From: Prevotellaceae bacterium
Lineage (GTDB): Bacteria > Bacteroidota > Bacteroidia > Bacteroidales > Bacteroidaceae
Length of the DNA: 7,311 nt
Direction: 5' to 3'
NCBI GenBank assembly: GCA_021204715.1
Contig: JAJPYW010000265.1
Span: 1-7,311 of the forward strand
Under the pieces are notes generated by a model. The model was not told the origin of the DNA. It worked only from the letters and a program-made list of their open reading frames with translations, and did not search any database. Shown piece by piece: positions 1-7,210 of this stretch (position 1 is the stretch's first letter; every line of letters begins with the position of its first letter). Position numbers and translations under genes: made by a program.

Positions 1-982
1 CCACGCCCGTTCCTTTAGCCACCGCATGCAACGGGTCTTCGGCAATGTGGAATGGTATATTGATTTTATCCGTCAACCGCTTGTCCAAGCCGCGCAACAA
101 GGCACCGCCACCGGCCAAGTAGATGCCGTTGTGCACGATGTCGGCATAGAGTTCGGGCGGCGTGTTCTCGAGTGCGCTCAATATGGCCGTCTCAATCTTG
201 GAGATAGATTTCTCCAAGCAATGGGCCACCTCCTGATAGCACACGGGCACTTCCATGGGCAGTGCCGTGATGCGGTTCGGGCCATGCACGATGTAGTCTT
301 CGGGCGCGTCCTCGCCCAATTCTGTCAAGGCCGCTCCCACGTTGATCTTGATGCGCTCGGCCATGCGTTCGCTCACCTTCACGTTATGCTGGCGGCTCAT
401 ATACTCTTGTATGTCGGCCGTAAGATCGTCGCCGGCGATGCGGATGGAGTTGTTGCTCACGATGCCGCCCAACGCGATGACCGCAATCTCGGTGGAACCG
501 CCGCCTATGTCGACAATCATGTTCCCTTCGGGTGCCTCCACATCGATGCCGATGCCGATAGCCGCCGCCATAGGCTCGAAGATGAGGTAGACATCACGTC
601 CGCCGGCATGCTCGGCCGAGTCGCGCACCGCGCGCAGCTCCACTTCCGTGCTGCCCGAAGGCACGCCGATGACCATGCGCAACGACGGGGAGAAGAGGCG
701 CGGACGGTTGTTCACCATCTTTATCAAACCACGTATCATCTGCTCGCAAGCGTAGAAATCGGCAATCACACCATCGCGCATGGGGCGGATGGTACGTATA
801 TTCTCGGGGGTTTTCTCATGCATCAACTTAGCCTTTCCACCCACCGCAATCATCTTGTCCGTGCGACGGTCCAACGCCACCACCGAAGGCTCGTCCACTA
901 CAATCTTCCCGTTGGAGATAATGATGGTGTTGGCCGTTCCCAAATCCATCGCTATTTCCTGTGTAAATGATAAGAATTTCAT
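1..982 (-). CDS. mreB: Rod shape-determining protein MreB (partial, 3' end cut by window edge)
   Basis: Bacterial actin homologue that polymerises on ATP under the inner membrane and directs the elongation machinery building lateral peptidoglycan. The frame reads from the ATG at 982-980 without interruption to the window edge, giving 327 residues; the family is about 340 long, so only some dozen C-terminal residues are missing. Visible actin-fold motifs are phosphate-1 DLGTANT (residues 13-19), phosphate-2 DIGGGSTE (158-165), the EPMAAAIG stretch (136-143) and the adenosine-binding LAGGGALLRG (289-298). The start gives MKFLSFTQE ahead of DLGTANT, the usual spacing; no Shine-Dalgarno is seen, as is normal in Bacteroidetes. 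It lies 96 bases downstream of purH on the same strand, with no terminator or TAnnTTTG promoter box between, so read-through from purH is likely. mreC would be expected next, outside the window (inference). Identification is very secure. Confidence 0.97.
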   Translation of the reverse strand, partial: MKFLSFTQEIAMDLGTANTIIISNGKIVVDEPSVVALDRRTDKMIAVGGKAKLMHEKTPENIRTIRPMRDGVIADFYACEQMIRGLIKMVNNRPRLFSPSLRMVIGVPSGSTEVELRAVRDSAEHAGGRDVYLIFEPMAAAIGIGIDVEAPEGNMIVDIGGGSTEIAVIALGGIVSNNSIRIAGDDLTADIQEYMSRQHNVKVSERMAERIKINVGAALTELGEDAPEDYIVHGPNRITALPMEVPVCYQEVAHCLEKSISKIETAILSALENTPPELYADIVHNGIYLAGGGALLRGLDKRLTDKINIPFHIAEDPLHAVAKGTGV

Positions 983-1078
983 ATAAGCTAAAAATCTCTT
1001 TTTTCAGTTTCTAATTTCCAATTCCATAGTCCTTATAACCTGCCATCCAAGCATCCCGTGTCCCCCGGACGTTCCACA

Positions 1079-2602
1079 TCAATGCTTGAAATGCCTGAAG
1101 CCCGTCGTCACCATGGCGATGCCGTGCCCGTTGCAGTAATCGAACGAAAGCTGGTCCTTGATGCTGCCGCCTGGCTGGATGACCGCCGTTATGCCGGCGT
1201 TGCCCGCAATCTCCACACAATCGGGGAAGGGGAAGAAAGCGTCGCTGGCCATCACCGCCCCGTTCAAGTCGAAGCCGAAGCTGCGTGCCTTGTCGATGGC
1301 CTGCTTCAAGGCATCCACGCGGCTGGTCTGCCCCACGCCGCTGGCCACGAGTTGCTTGCCCTTGGCAAGGACAATGGCGTTTGACTTGCTGTTCTTCACA
1401 ATCTTGTTGGCGAAGAGCAGGTCTTCCACCTCGGCGGGAGTAGGCGCCGTCAAGGTAACGACTTTCAAGTCGTCGGGCGTCTCCACCTTCGTGTCGCGCT
1501 CCTGCACCAACACGCCGTTCAAGAGCGAACGGAACTGCATTGAAGGACGGCGCGCGGGCTTGCGCACCAAGATGATGCGGTTCTTCTTCTGTCCCAATAT
1601 CTCCAAGGCATCCACATCGTAGTCGGGTGCCAGCACCACCTCGAAGAAGATTTTGTTGATAGCCTCGGCCACCTCCTTGTTTATTATACCGTTCGTCACC
1701 AACACCCCGCCGAATGCCGATACAGGGTCGCCTGCCAAGGCATCGTTCCAAGCCTCGAGCACCGTGGCGCGCGAAGCCAGCCCGCAAGCGTTGTTGTGCT
1801 TCAACACGGCGAAAGTAGTCTCATGGAACTCGTCGATGAGTTCAATGGCGGCGTGAATGTCCTGCAGGTTGTTATAAGAAAGCTCCTTGCCGTGGATTTG
1901 GTCGAACATGGCGTCCAAGTCGCCATAAAAATAACCCTTCTGGTGCGGGTTCTCGCCGTAGCGCAACGGCCGTTGGTTGTTGACAGAACAACGGAAAGCA
2001 GCCCCGCAGCCACCATCGAAGTAGTTGAAGATGGCCGTGTCATAGTTGGATGAGACGGCGAAAGCCTCTTTAGCAAACCAACGACGCTCTTCAAGGGAAG
2101 TCTCGGCACCGCGTTCCATCAAGATGTCGCACAGCGGCTGGTATTGTGCCTGCGAAGCCACGCACACCACATCGTTGTAGTTCTTGGCCGCCGCCCGGAT
2201 AAGCGATATGCCGCCTATGTCAATCTTCTCGATGACCGCAGCCTCGTCGGCGCCGGCAGCCACCGTGGCCTCGAAAGGATAGAGGTCGACGATAACCAAG
2301 TCTATCTGGGGAATGTCGTACTTGTCTATCTGCTGCATGTCCTGCTCCAACTCGCGGCGGCAAAGGATACCGCCGAACACCTTCGGATGCAACGTCTTCA
2401 CACGCCCTCCGAGAATGGAAGGATAGGTGGTCAATTCCTCCACCGCCTTGCAGGGATAACCCAAAGACTCGATGAACTGGCGCGTGCCGCCGGTAGAGAG
2501 GAACTCCACACCCTCCTCGTGCAGCTTGGTGATGATTTCGTCCAAACCCTCCTTATGATACACGGAGACCAAAGCCGTCTTGATTCTTTTCATTTCTGAC
2601 AT
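1079..2602 (-). CDS. purH: Bifunctional AICAR transformylase / IMP cyclohydrolase PurH
   Basis: Cytoplasmic enzyme for the last two steps of de novo purine synthesis: formylation of AICAR using 10-formyl-tetrahydrofolate, then ring closure to IMP. The product is 507 residues, full length for the family. The N-terminal cyclohydrolase domain (MGS-like fold, about residues 1-195) shows STGGT (36-40) and GGRVKTLHPK (65-74). The C-terminal transformylase domain shows RYGENPHQ (214-221), KHNNACG (268-274) with the Lys-His pair expected for catalysis, DPVSAFGG (292-299), SDAFFPFPD (453-461) and QPGGSIKD (476-483). It ends in GFRHFKH, typical of the family. Two in-frame ATGs (codons 1 and 4) could start translation; the first is chosen by length, and neither has a Shine-Dalgarno. 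A TAnnTTTG box lies 43 bases upstream. mreB follows on the same strand after 96 bases. No frameshift or missing motif is seen. Confidence 0.97.
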   Translation of the reverse strand: MSEMKRIKTALVSVYHKEGLDEIITKLHEEGVEFLSTGGTRQFIESLGYPCKAVEELTTYPSILGGRVKTLHPKVFGGILCRRELEQDMQQIDKYDIPQIDLVIVDLYPFEATVAAGADEAAVIEKIDIGGISLIRAAAKNYNDVVCVASQAQYQPLCDILMERGAETSLEERRWFAKEAFAVSSNYDTAIFNYFDGGCGAAFRCSVNNQRPLRYGENPHQKGYFYGDLDAMFDQIHGKELSYNNLQDIHAAIELIDEFHETTFAVLKHNNACGLASRATVLEAWNDALAGDPVSAFGGVLVTNGIINKEVAEAINKIFFEVVLAPDYDVDALEILGQKKNRIILVRKPARRPSMQFRSLLNGVLVQERDTKVETPDDLKVVTLTAPTPAEVEDLLFANKIVKNSKSNAIVLAKGKQLVASGVGQTSRVDALKQAIDKARSFGFDLNGAVMASDAFFPFPDCVEIAGNAGITAVIQPGGSIKDQLSFDYCNGHGIAMVTTGFRHFKH

Positions 2603-2623
2603 ATTCGTTTATAGTTAGGATGT

Positions 2624-2642
2624 GCAATTAAAAATGAATTGC
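2624..2642 (-). promoter_or_regulatory. Inverted repeat at the purH transcription start
   Basis: Arms GCAATT (2624-2629) and AATTGC (2637-2642) are perfect 6-bp complements separated by 7 bases. The dyad lies just downstream of the purH -7 box, so it covers the expected transcription start and the first leader bases. It could be an operator or a hairpin at the 5' end of the mRNA. The arms are AT-rich and short, so chance is possible. Confidence 0.3.
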
Positions 2643-2644
2643 CG

Positions 2645-2652
2645 CAAAGTTA
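2645..2652 (-). promoter_or_regulatory. Bacteroides-type -7 promoter box of purH
   Basis: On the minus strand this reads TAACTTTG, an exact match to the Bacteroides primary-sigma -7 consensus TAnnTTTG. It sits 43 bases before the purH ATG, which would give a leader of roughly 35 nucleotides. No good TTTG -33 box is found about 19-21 bases further upstream, so the call rests on the -7 element and its position. It probably drives purH and, by read-through, mreB (inference). Confidence 0.6.
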
Positions 2653-2719
2653 GTAATTTTGTTTATTCGCACGCCTATTCTTACTCTTTTTTATCTATTT
2701 TCCACACACGCCGGTTTTC

Positions 2720-2747
2720 ACAAAAGGCGTGCCGTACTTCCTTTTGT
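2720..2747. repeat. 8-bp inverted repeat upstream of the purH promoter
   Basis: ACAAAAGG (2720-2727) and CCTTTTGT (2740-2747) are perfect complements with a 12-base spacer. The element lies about 70-95 bases upstream of the purH -7 box, outside any gene. No T-run follows it on the minus strand, so it does not look like a terminator. It may bind a regulator; no known operator is recognised. Confidence 0.35.
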
Positions 2748-2810
2748 CAACGGCTTGCCAAAGCATGCGCCACAGCCATGAAAGCCAAGATAAATCCGCG
2801 TGGAAGGCAT

Positions 2811-2894
2811 AAGAAAGAGCAAGAGCGATAAAGGAGATAAGAAGAAAGAAATAAGAAAAGAGAGGAAGATAATAAGGAAAGAATAAGAAAAAGG
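2811..2894. other. Polypurine (plus) / polypyrimidine (minus) tract in the intergenic region
   Basis: The 346-base gap between the peptidase stop (2949) and the purH start (2602) holds no convincing gene. Its left half carries the purH promoter and two inverted repeats; its right half is this tract and a terminator. Of 84 plus-strand bases only 8 are pyrimidines (2820, 2826, 2829, 2838, 2852, 2870, 2873 and 2884). The minus strand, which is the transcribed sense here, is therefore almost all C and T directly after the terminator hairpin. The first dozen bases form the terminator's U-tract. The remainder has no known role that I can assign. Confidence 0.6.
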
Positions 2895-2926
2895 CCGGGC
2901 AAGCGTCCTTAGGACGCCGTCCGGCC
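2881..2926 (-). terminator. Intrinsic terminator of the M13 peptidase gene
   Basis: Read on the minus strand, GGCCGG (2926-2921) pairs with CCGGCC (2898-2893). Inside it, GCGTCC (2917-2912) pairs with GGACGC (2908-2903) around a 3-base loop, with a small 3x4 internal loop between the two stems. The hairpin is followed at once by TTTTTCTTATTC (2892-2881). It starts about 23 bases past the stop codon. No T-run lies on the other side, so it acts only on minus-strand transcription. Confidence 0.9.
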
Positions 2927-2948
2927 CTGTAAAGCTTAGGCAAGCGGA

Positions 2949-4982
2949 TTACCAGATAGATACCCTGTCTTCGGGTGCCAAGTACATGGGGTCGCCCTCT
3001 TCAATGCCGAAAGCCTCATACCAAGCGTCGATTTGCGGCAGGGCGCCGTTCACACGCCACTGGGCCAAGGCGTGCGAGTCGCTCTTGGTAGCGCTCAATA
3101 CAGCCTCGGGGCTGATGGTGTTGGCCCACACACCGGCGTAAGCCAAGAAGAAGCGCTGCTCGGGAGTGAAGCCCTCCTTGTCGGCAAGCGGCGCCTCGGC
3201 GGTAGCCTTCTTGAACGCTTGGTAAGCCACCTGCAAGCCGCCGTAGTCGGCAATGTTCTCGCCCAACGTCTGACGTCCGTTGGCATGTACGCCCGGAGCC
3301 ACTTCGATGTTGTCGAAGAAATCGGACATCACCTTGGCGCGCTGCTCGAAGCTGGCCGCGTCGTCGGCCGTCCACCAATCCTTCAAGTTGCCGTCCTTGT
3401 CATACTGACGTCCCTCGTCGTCGAAGCCGTGCGTCATTTCGTGGCCTATGACCACGCCGATGGCACCGTAGTTGAAGGCATCGTCGGCACTCATGTCGAA
3501 GAAGGGATATTGCAGTATGCCTGCAGGGAAGCAAATCTCGTTCGTGGTGGGGTTATAGTAGGCGTTCACCGTCTGCGGCGTCATGAACCACTCTTCGGGA
3601 TCCACCGGTTTGCCCACCTTGTCTACCATGCGGGCATGTTCCCACAAGCTGGCGCGCTTCATGTTCTCCCAGAAAGAATCCTCCTTGTTAATCTCCAATG
3701 CTGAATAGTCTTTCCACTGGTCGGGATAACCTATCTTCACACGGAAGGTAGAGAGCTTCTCCAAGGCCTTCACCTTGGTGGTGTCGCTCATCCAAGTAAG
3801 ATTCTGTATGCGTTCGCCCAACGTCTGGCGCAGGTTCTCCACCAAAGCCACCATGCGCTCCTTGGAAGCGGCGGGGAAGTACTTCTCCACGTACATTTGC
3901 CCTATGGCCTCGCCAATGGCGCGGTCCATCGTGCCTATGGCACGCTTCCAGCGGGGCTGCATCTCCTGCACGCCGTTCATGGTGCGGCTGTAGAAGTCGA
4001 AGCGCTCGGCGGCCAAATCGTCGCTCAAGAAGCCGGCTGCAGCGTCAATCAACTTCCATTGCAGGTAGAGCGCCTGCTGCTGTGCCGGCAGTGTGTTGAC
4101 AATATCGGCGGCAGCCTTCAAGGAAGCGGGCTGGCCCACGATAATTTCGGTGACACCGTTCAAGTCCATGGCTGCGAGGAAAGCGTCCCAATTGAAGGCG
4201 GGGCTCAAAGCTTTTACCTCCTTCATGGACATCTTGTTGTAGTTGGCATACGGGTCGCGCAGGTCCACACGCGAGCGGTAGGCGGTGGCCAAGCGTGTCT
4301 CCACGTCCATTACCACCTCGGCGGCTTGCTGTGCGGTAGCCTCGTCGAAGCCTGCCAAGGAGAACATCTTGGGGATATATGCCTTGAAAGCCTCGCGGAT
4401 CTTCACGGTAGCCGAGTCATCCTCTAAATAGTACTCGCGCTCGCGCATGCTCAAGCCCGCTTGGTAAGTCTGCACGGCATTCTCCTTGCTGTTCATGTCA
4501 TCGGCGTCCACACGCACGCTTGTATAAGCCACCACGCCCACTTTCTGCAACTCGCCCAAAAGCGTGTAGACAGAGGAAGGATTCTCCACCAACGCGGCGA
4601 TGTGTTCCAACTCGGCGCGGATGGGCTCTATGCCCTCTTGGTTCAGACGGACGCTGTCCATGGCTATCTGATACAAGTCGCCCACCTTTTGGGCGATGCT
4701 GCCTGGCTCGTGCTCCTCGCCGGCCAATTCTTGAATAAGCCCTTGAATCTGCTGCGTGTTGTTCTCGTCGAGCACGGTGAACGAACCATACTTGGAGAAC
4801 TCGGCGGGCAGCGGATGGCTTGCTATCCAGCCGCCGCAAGCGAATTGATAGAAATCGGTGCCGGGTGCCACCGACGTGTCCAAATTGGCAAGGTCGATGC
4901 CTGCATCGGACGGCTTGCCGTTGTTGCAAGATGCCGTAAGCAGGCAAAGCATTGCAACGGGAAATAATTGTTTCATGTGCAT
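2949..4982 (-). CDS. pepO: M13 family zinc metallopeptidase lipoprotein (PepO / neprilysin-like)
   Basis: Endopeptidase of the neprilysin (M13) family, which cuts oligopeptides rather than folded proteins. The product is 677 residues, the usual bacterial size. A short signal peptide ends in a lipobox LTAS with Cys19 as the predicted lipidated residue, so it should be anchored in the envelope. The residues after the cysteine (NNGKPSD) lack an obvious acidic surface-export signal, so a periplasm-facing location is the simpler guess. Family marks are FACGGW (47-52), NAYYNP (473-478), the zinc motif HEMTH (514-518, with Glu515 catalytic) and GENIADYGG (574-582, supplying the third zinc ligand Glu and a catalytic Asp). 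The C-terminus ends in Trp, as in most M13 enzymes. Translation may begin at codon 1 or codon 3 (both ATG); codon 3 gives the more typical signal peptide. The gene starts 46 bases after the ABC-F stop and ends just before a strong terminator. Confidence 0.95.
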   Translation of the reverse strand: MHMKQLFPVAMLCLLTASCNNGKPSDAGIDLANLDTSVAPGTDFYQFACGGWIASHPLPAEFSKYGSFTVLDENNTQQIQGLIQELAGEEHEPGSIAQKVGDLYQIAMDSVRLNQEGIEPIRAELEHIAALVENPSSVYTLLGELQKVGVVAYTSVRVDADDMNSKENAVQTYQAGLSMREREYYLEDDSATVKIREAFKAYIPKMFSLAGFDEATAQQAAEVVMDVETRLATAYRSRVDLRDPYANYNKMSMKEVKALSPAFNWDAFLAAMDLNGVTEIIVGQPASLKAAADIVNTLPAQQQALYLQWKLIDAAAGFLSDDLAAERFDFYSRTMNGVQEMQPRWKRAIGTMDRAIGEAIGQMYVEKYFPAASKERMVALVENLRQTLGERIQNLTWMSDTTKVKALEKLSTFRVKIGYPDQWKDYSALEINKEDSFWENMKRASLWEHARMVDKVGKPVDPEEWFMTPQTVNAYYNPTTNEICFPAGILQYPFFDMSADDAFNYGAIGVVIGHEMTHGFDDEGRQYDKDGNLKDWWTADDAASFEQRAKVMSDFFDNIEVAPGVHANGRQTLGENIADYGGLQVAYQAFKKATAEAPLADKEGFTPEQRFFLAYAGVWANTISPEAVLSATKSDSHALAQWRVNGALPQIDAWYEAFGIEEGDPMYLAPEDRVSIW

Positions 4983-5028
4983 AACTATATAGATTAAAAA
5001 TAAAGTCCAAACACCGTGGGGACGCGCT

Positions 5029-7062
5029 TCAAGCGTCTTGGGGAATCCTGTTCTCTTCCAATTCCGTGGAAGCCGATTCCCATGCTTCCATGGCCTCTTC
5101 GAGCCGCGCCTTCAATTGGCGGTACTCCTCGTAAAGTGCCGTGTCGGCAGCCCCTTCGGGCGTGGCCATGCGGCTTTCCAACCCGCTGATGGCCGACTCG
5201 GTGGCCTCAATCCGGGCCTCACAAGCAGCCACCCGCTGCTCCATCTTCTTGAAGCGCTTGCTGCGTTCCTTGCGCTCCACGTGTCCCTTGGCACCCGTGG
5301 CTTCGGGCTTGGCGACGGTGGCCGACGCGCCGGTGGCAGCCGTTTCGAGCCCGTCCCCCACAGCCTTTGCAGCCGCCGCTTCCTTTGCAACGGCCGTCTC
5401 CTTCTTATACATGACAGGCTTGAAGCAAGCGTCTATCCTTTCACCGGCAAGCGCGGCGTTATGCTTGCTGAGGAAATCGTAGATGCCGCCCAAATGCTCC
5501 TTTACCCTGCCGCCGCCAAACTCATACACCTTGCTGACCAAGCCGTCCAAGAAGTCGCGGTCGTGGCTCACCACGATGACCGTGCCCTCGAAGCCGCGTA
5601 TGGCCTCTTTCAATACATCTTTGGAGCGCATGTCCAAGTGGTTGGTGGGCTCGTCTAAAACAAGGAAGTTCACCGGCTCCAAGAGCAGCTTGACAAGCGC
5701 CAAGCGGGTGCGCTCGCCGCCTGAAAGCACTTTGACCGGCTTGTCCGACGCTTCGCCGCCGAACATGAAGGCGCCAAGTATGTCGCGTATCTTCAAGCGG
5801 ATGTCGCCCGTGGCCACACGGTCTATGGTCTCGAACACCGTATAGCGTTCATCGAGCAGTTGCGCTTGGTTCTGCGCGAAGTAGCCTATGCGCACGTTAT
5901 GTCCTAAAGTGAGGTGGCCTGTGTAGTCGGCAATCTCGCCGGTGATACACTTCACGAGTGTGGACTTCCCTTCGCCGTTGCGCCCCACAAAAGCCACCTT
6001 TTCACCGCGGGCAATGGTGAAAGTGACATCGCTGAACACCGTGTGGCCGTCGAAAGCCTTGCCCACACCGTCGCACACCAACGGGTAGCTGCCTGAAGGA
6101 CTGCAACAGACGAACTTCAAGCGCAAGGCCGAGTTGTCTACTTCGTCTACCTCGATGCGCTCCAATTTGGCCAACTGCTTGATGCGGCTCTGCACCTGCA
6201 CCGCCTTAGTAGCCTTGTAGCGGAAGCGCTCGATAAAGGCCTCGGTCTCCTCTATCTGTTTCCGCTGGTTCTCGTAGGCCCTGAGTTGCTGCTCGCGGCG
6301 CTCTTGGCGCAGCTTCACGAAAGCGTCGTACTTCACCTTGTAATCGTATATGTGCCGGCAGCTTATCTCGATGGTGCGGGTGGTGACATTGTTCAAGAAG
6401 GCGCGGTCGTGGCTCACCAACACCACGGCGTTGGCACGGGTGGCGAGGAACTGTTCCAACCACTGTATGCTCTCTATGTCAAGGTGGTTGGTGGGCTCGT
6501 CAAGGAGCAACACATCGGGATGGCGAAGCAGCAGCTTGGCAAGCTCTATGCGCATGCGCCAACCGCCCGAAAACTCGCCGGTGGGACGGTTGAAGTCGCC
6601 CCGCTCAAAGCCCAATCCTTGCAGGGTGCGCTCTATTTCGGCACGGTAGTTGGTGCCGCCCATTAGGAGGAAACGCTCCTGCGCGTGGGTGAAGGTATCT
6701 ATCAAGTCGCGGTAAGCGTCGCTATAGTAGTCGGTGCGTTCGGATAACTCACGGTTCAAGCGTTCTATGCGCTCCTGCAGCTCGAAGATGTGCTCGAAAG
6801 CCAGCTCGGCCTCCTCCATGACGGTGCGTCCGTCGGTAAGAGCCATGACCTGCGGCAGGTAGCCTATGGTACAGTCGCGCGGCAGCGACACCACGCCCGC
6901 CGTGGGCGGTTGCAGGCCGGCGAGCACTTTAAGCATGGTCGACTTGCCCGCGCCGTTCTTGCCCACAAGGGCAATGCGGTCCTTCTTGTTAATGACGTAA
7001 GACACCTCTTCAAACAAAGGTGTGGCGCCAAACTCCACTTTCAATCCGTCTACTGAAATCAT
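5029..7062 (-). CDS. ABC-F family ATP-binding protein (YheS/YdiF-like), tandem ATPase domains
   Basis: Soluble ABC protein with two ATPase domains and no membrane segments; ABC-F members act on ribosomes, resolving stalled or early elongation complexes. From the chosen ATG the product has 677 residues. Domain 1 has Walker A GKNGAGKST (34-42), signature FSGGWRM (164-170), Walker B LLLDEP (185-190) and SHD (217-219). A charged helical linker (about 245-310) follows, corresponding to the arm that reaches tRNA in this family. Domain 2 has GRNGEGKST (360-368), LSGGE (446-450), LVLDEP (467-472) and SHD (499-501). An Ala/Lys-rich stretch (about 550-600) leads to a C-terminal coiled coil (about 600-670). 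The frame stays open upstream to 7302. The ATG at 7062-7060 (MISVDGLKVEF) is preferred because domain homology begins there and a promoter box lies at 7089-7096, inside the would-be extension. SGGWR and the overall layout suggest YheS/YdiF-type housekeeping rather than antibiotic resistance. Confidence 0.93.
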   Translation of the reverse strand: MISVDGLKVEFGATPLFEEVSYVINKKDRIALVGKNGAGKSTMLKVLAGLQPPTAGVVSLPRDCTIGYLPQVMALTDGRTVMEEAELAFEHIFELQERIERLNRELSERTDYYSDAYRDLIDTFTHAQERFLLMGGTNYRAEIERTLQGLGFERGDFNRPTGEFSGGWRMRIELAKLLLRHPDVLLLDEPTNHLDIESIQWLEQFLATRANAVVLVSHDRAFLNNVTTRTIEISCRHIYDYKVKYDAFVKLRQERREQQLRAYENQRKQIEETEAFIERFRYKATKAVQVQSRIKQLAKLERIEVDEVDNSALRLKFVCCSPSGSYPLVCDGVGKAFDGHTVFSDVTFTIARGEKVAFVGRNGEGKSTLVKCITGEIADYTGHLTLGHNVRIGYFAQNQAQLLDERYTVFETIDRVATGDIRLKIRDILGAFMFGGEASDKPVKVLSGGERTRLALVKLLLEPVNFLVLDEPTNHLDMRSKDVLKEAIRGFEGTVIVVSHDRDFLDGLVSKVYEFGGGRVKEHLGGIYDFLSKHNAALAGERIDACFKPVMYKKETAVAKEAAAAKAVGDGLETAATGASATVAKPEATGAKGHVERKERSKRFKKMEQRVAACEARIEATESAISGLESRMATPEGAADTALYEEYRQLKARLEEAMEAWESASTELEENRIPQDA

Positions 7063-7076
7063 CGGGCGATAGCATA

Positions 7077-7093
7077 CTTTGCAAGGGGCAAAG
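7077..7093 (-). promoter_or_regulatory. Inverted repeat overlapping the ABC-F promoter
   Basis: CTTTGC (7077-7082) and GCAAAG (7088-7093) are perfect 6-bp complements with a 5-base spacer. One arm lies inside the -7 box and the other just past the expected transcription start. This layout could be a repressor site or a hairpin at the 5' end of the mRNA. No known regulator motif is recognised. Confidence 0.35.
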
Positions 7094-7118
7094 GTAGCGA
7101 TTTCCATTTGGCTGCAAG
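7089..7118 (-). promoter_or_regulatory. Bacteroides-type promoter of the ABC-F gene
   Basis: The minus strand carries TACCTTTG (7096-7089), an exact match to the Bacteroides -7 consensus TAnnTTTG. A CTTG sequence (7118-7115) lies 18 bases upstream and is an acceptable -33 element. The start of transcription would fall near 7082, giving a leader of about 20 nucleotides before the ATG at 7062. This spacing supports the shorter ABC-F reading frame. Confidence 0.65.
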
Positions 7119-7210
7119 CGGAATAGGTAGAAAAAATTGAATGAACGGGGATATTGACGGGAATAAAGGCCGTTCCATGCCGTGAAAGGAATAAATTATC
7201 AAGTTTTGCC

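Noticed and set aside
26..970. Long plus-strand open frame (314 codons) opposite mreB
   Set aside because: It is a full antisense shadow of mreB, whose motifs are unmistakable on the minus strand; its product is rich in His, Arg and Val without domain character. Codon bias in a GC-rich gene leaves the antisense frame free of stops.
1011..1787. Minus-strand open frame of 258 codons overlapping the end of purH and the gap before mreB
   Set aside because: Out-of-frame shadow of purH; the translation is Gly/Arg-rich with no recognisable domain, while the purH frame is intact through the same bases.
2752..2786. Short complementary segments GGCTT/AAGCC suggesting a small RNA
   Set aside because: Pairing is only 5 bp over a long loop, with no promoter or terminator placed to produce a discrete RNA.
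2695..2943. Possible 82-residue membrane peptide in the intergenic region
   Set aside because: It would need a TTG start upstream of the terminator hairpin and read through it. The hydrophobic Phe/Leu/Ser stretch is what any polypyrimidine tract encodes. No supporting start signal is seen.
4983..5028. Separate promoter for the peptidase gene
   Set aside because: A TTTG is present, but no TAnnTTTG box lies at a workable distance before the ATG; the best partial match overlaps the start codon itself.
5021..5037. Hairpin GACGC/GCGTC around the ABC-F stop codon as a terminator
   Set aside because: The stem is only about 5 bp and no T-run follows directly on the minus strand, so there is no good case for termination between the ABC-F and peptidase genes.
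5029..7062. Antibiotic-resistance ABC-F (Msr/Vga/Lsa/OptrA type)
   Set aside because: The inter-domain linker is of ordinary length, the layout resembles YheS/YdiF, and the neighbourhood is housekeeping with no mobile elements or transfer signs.
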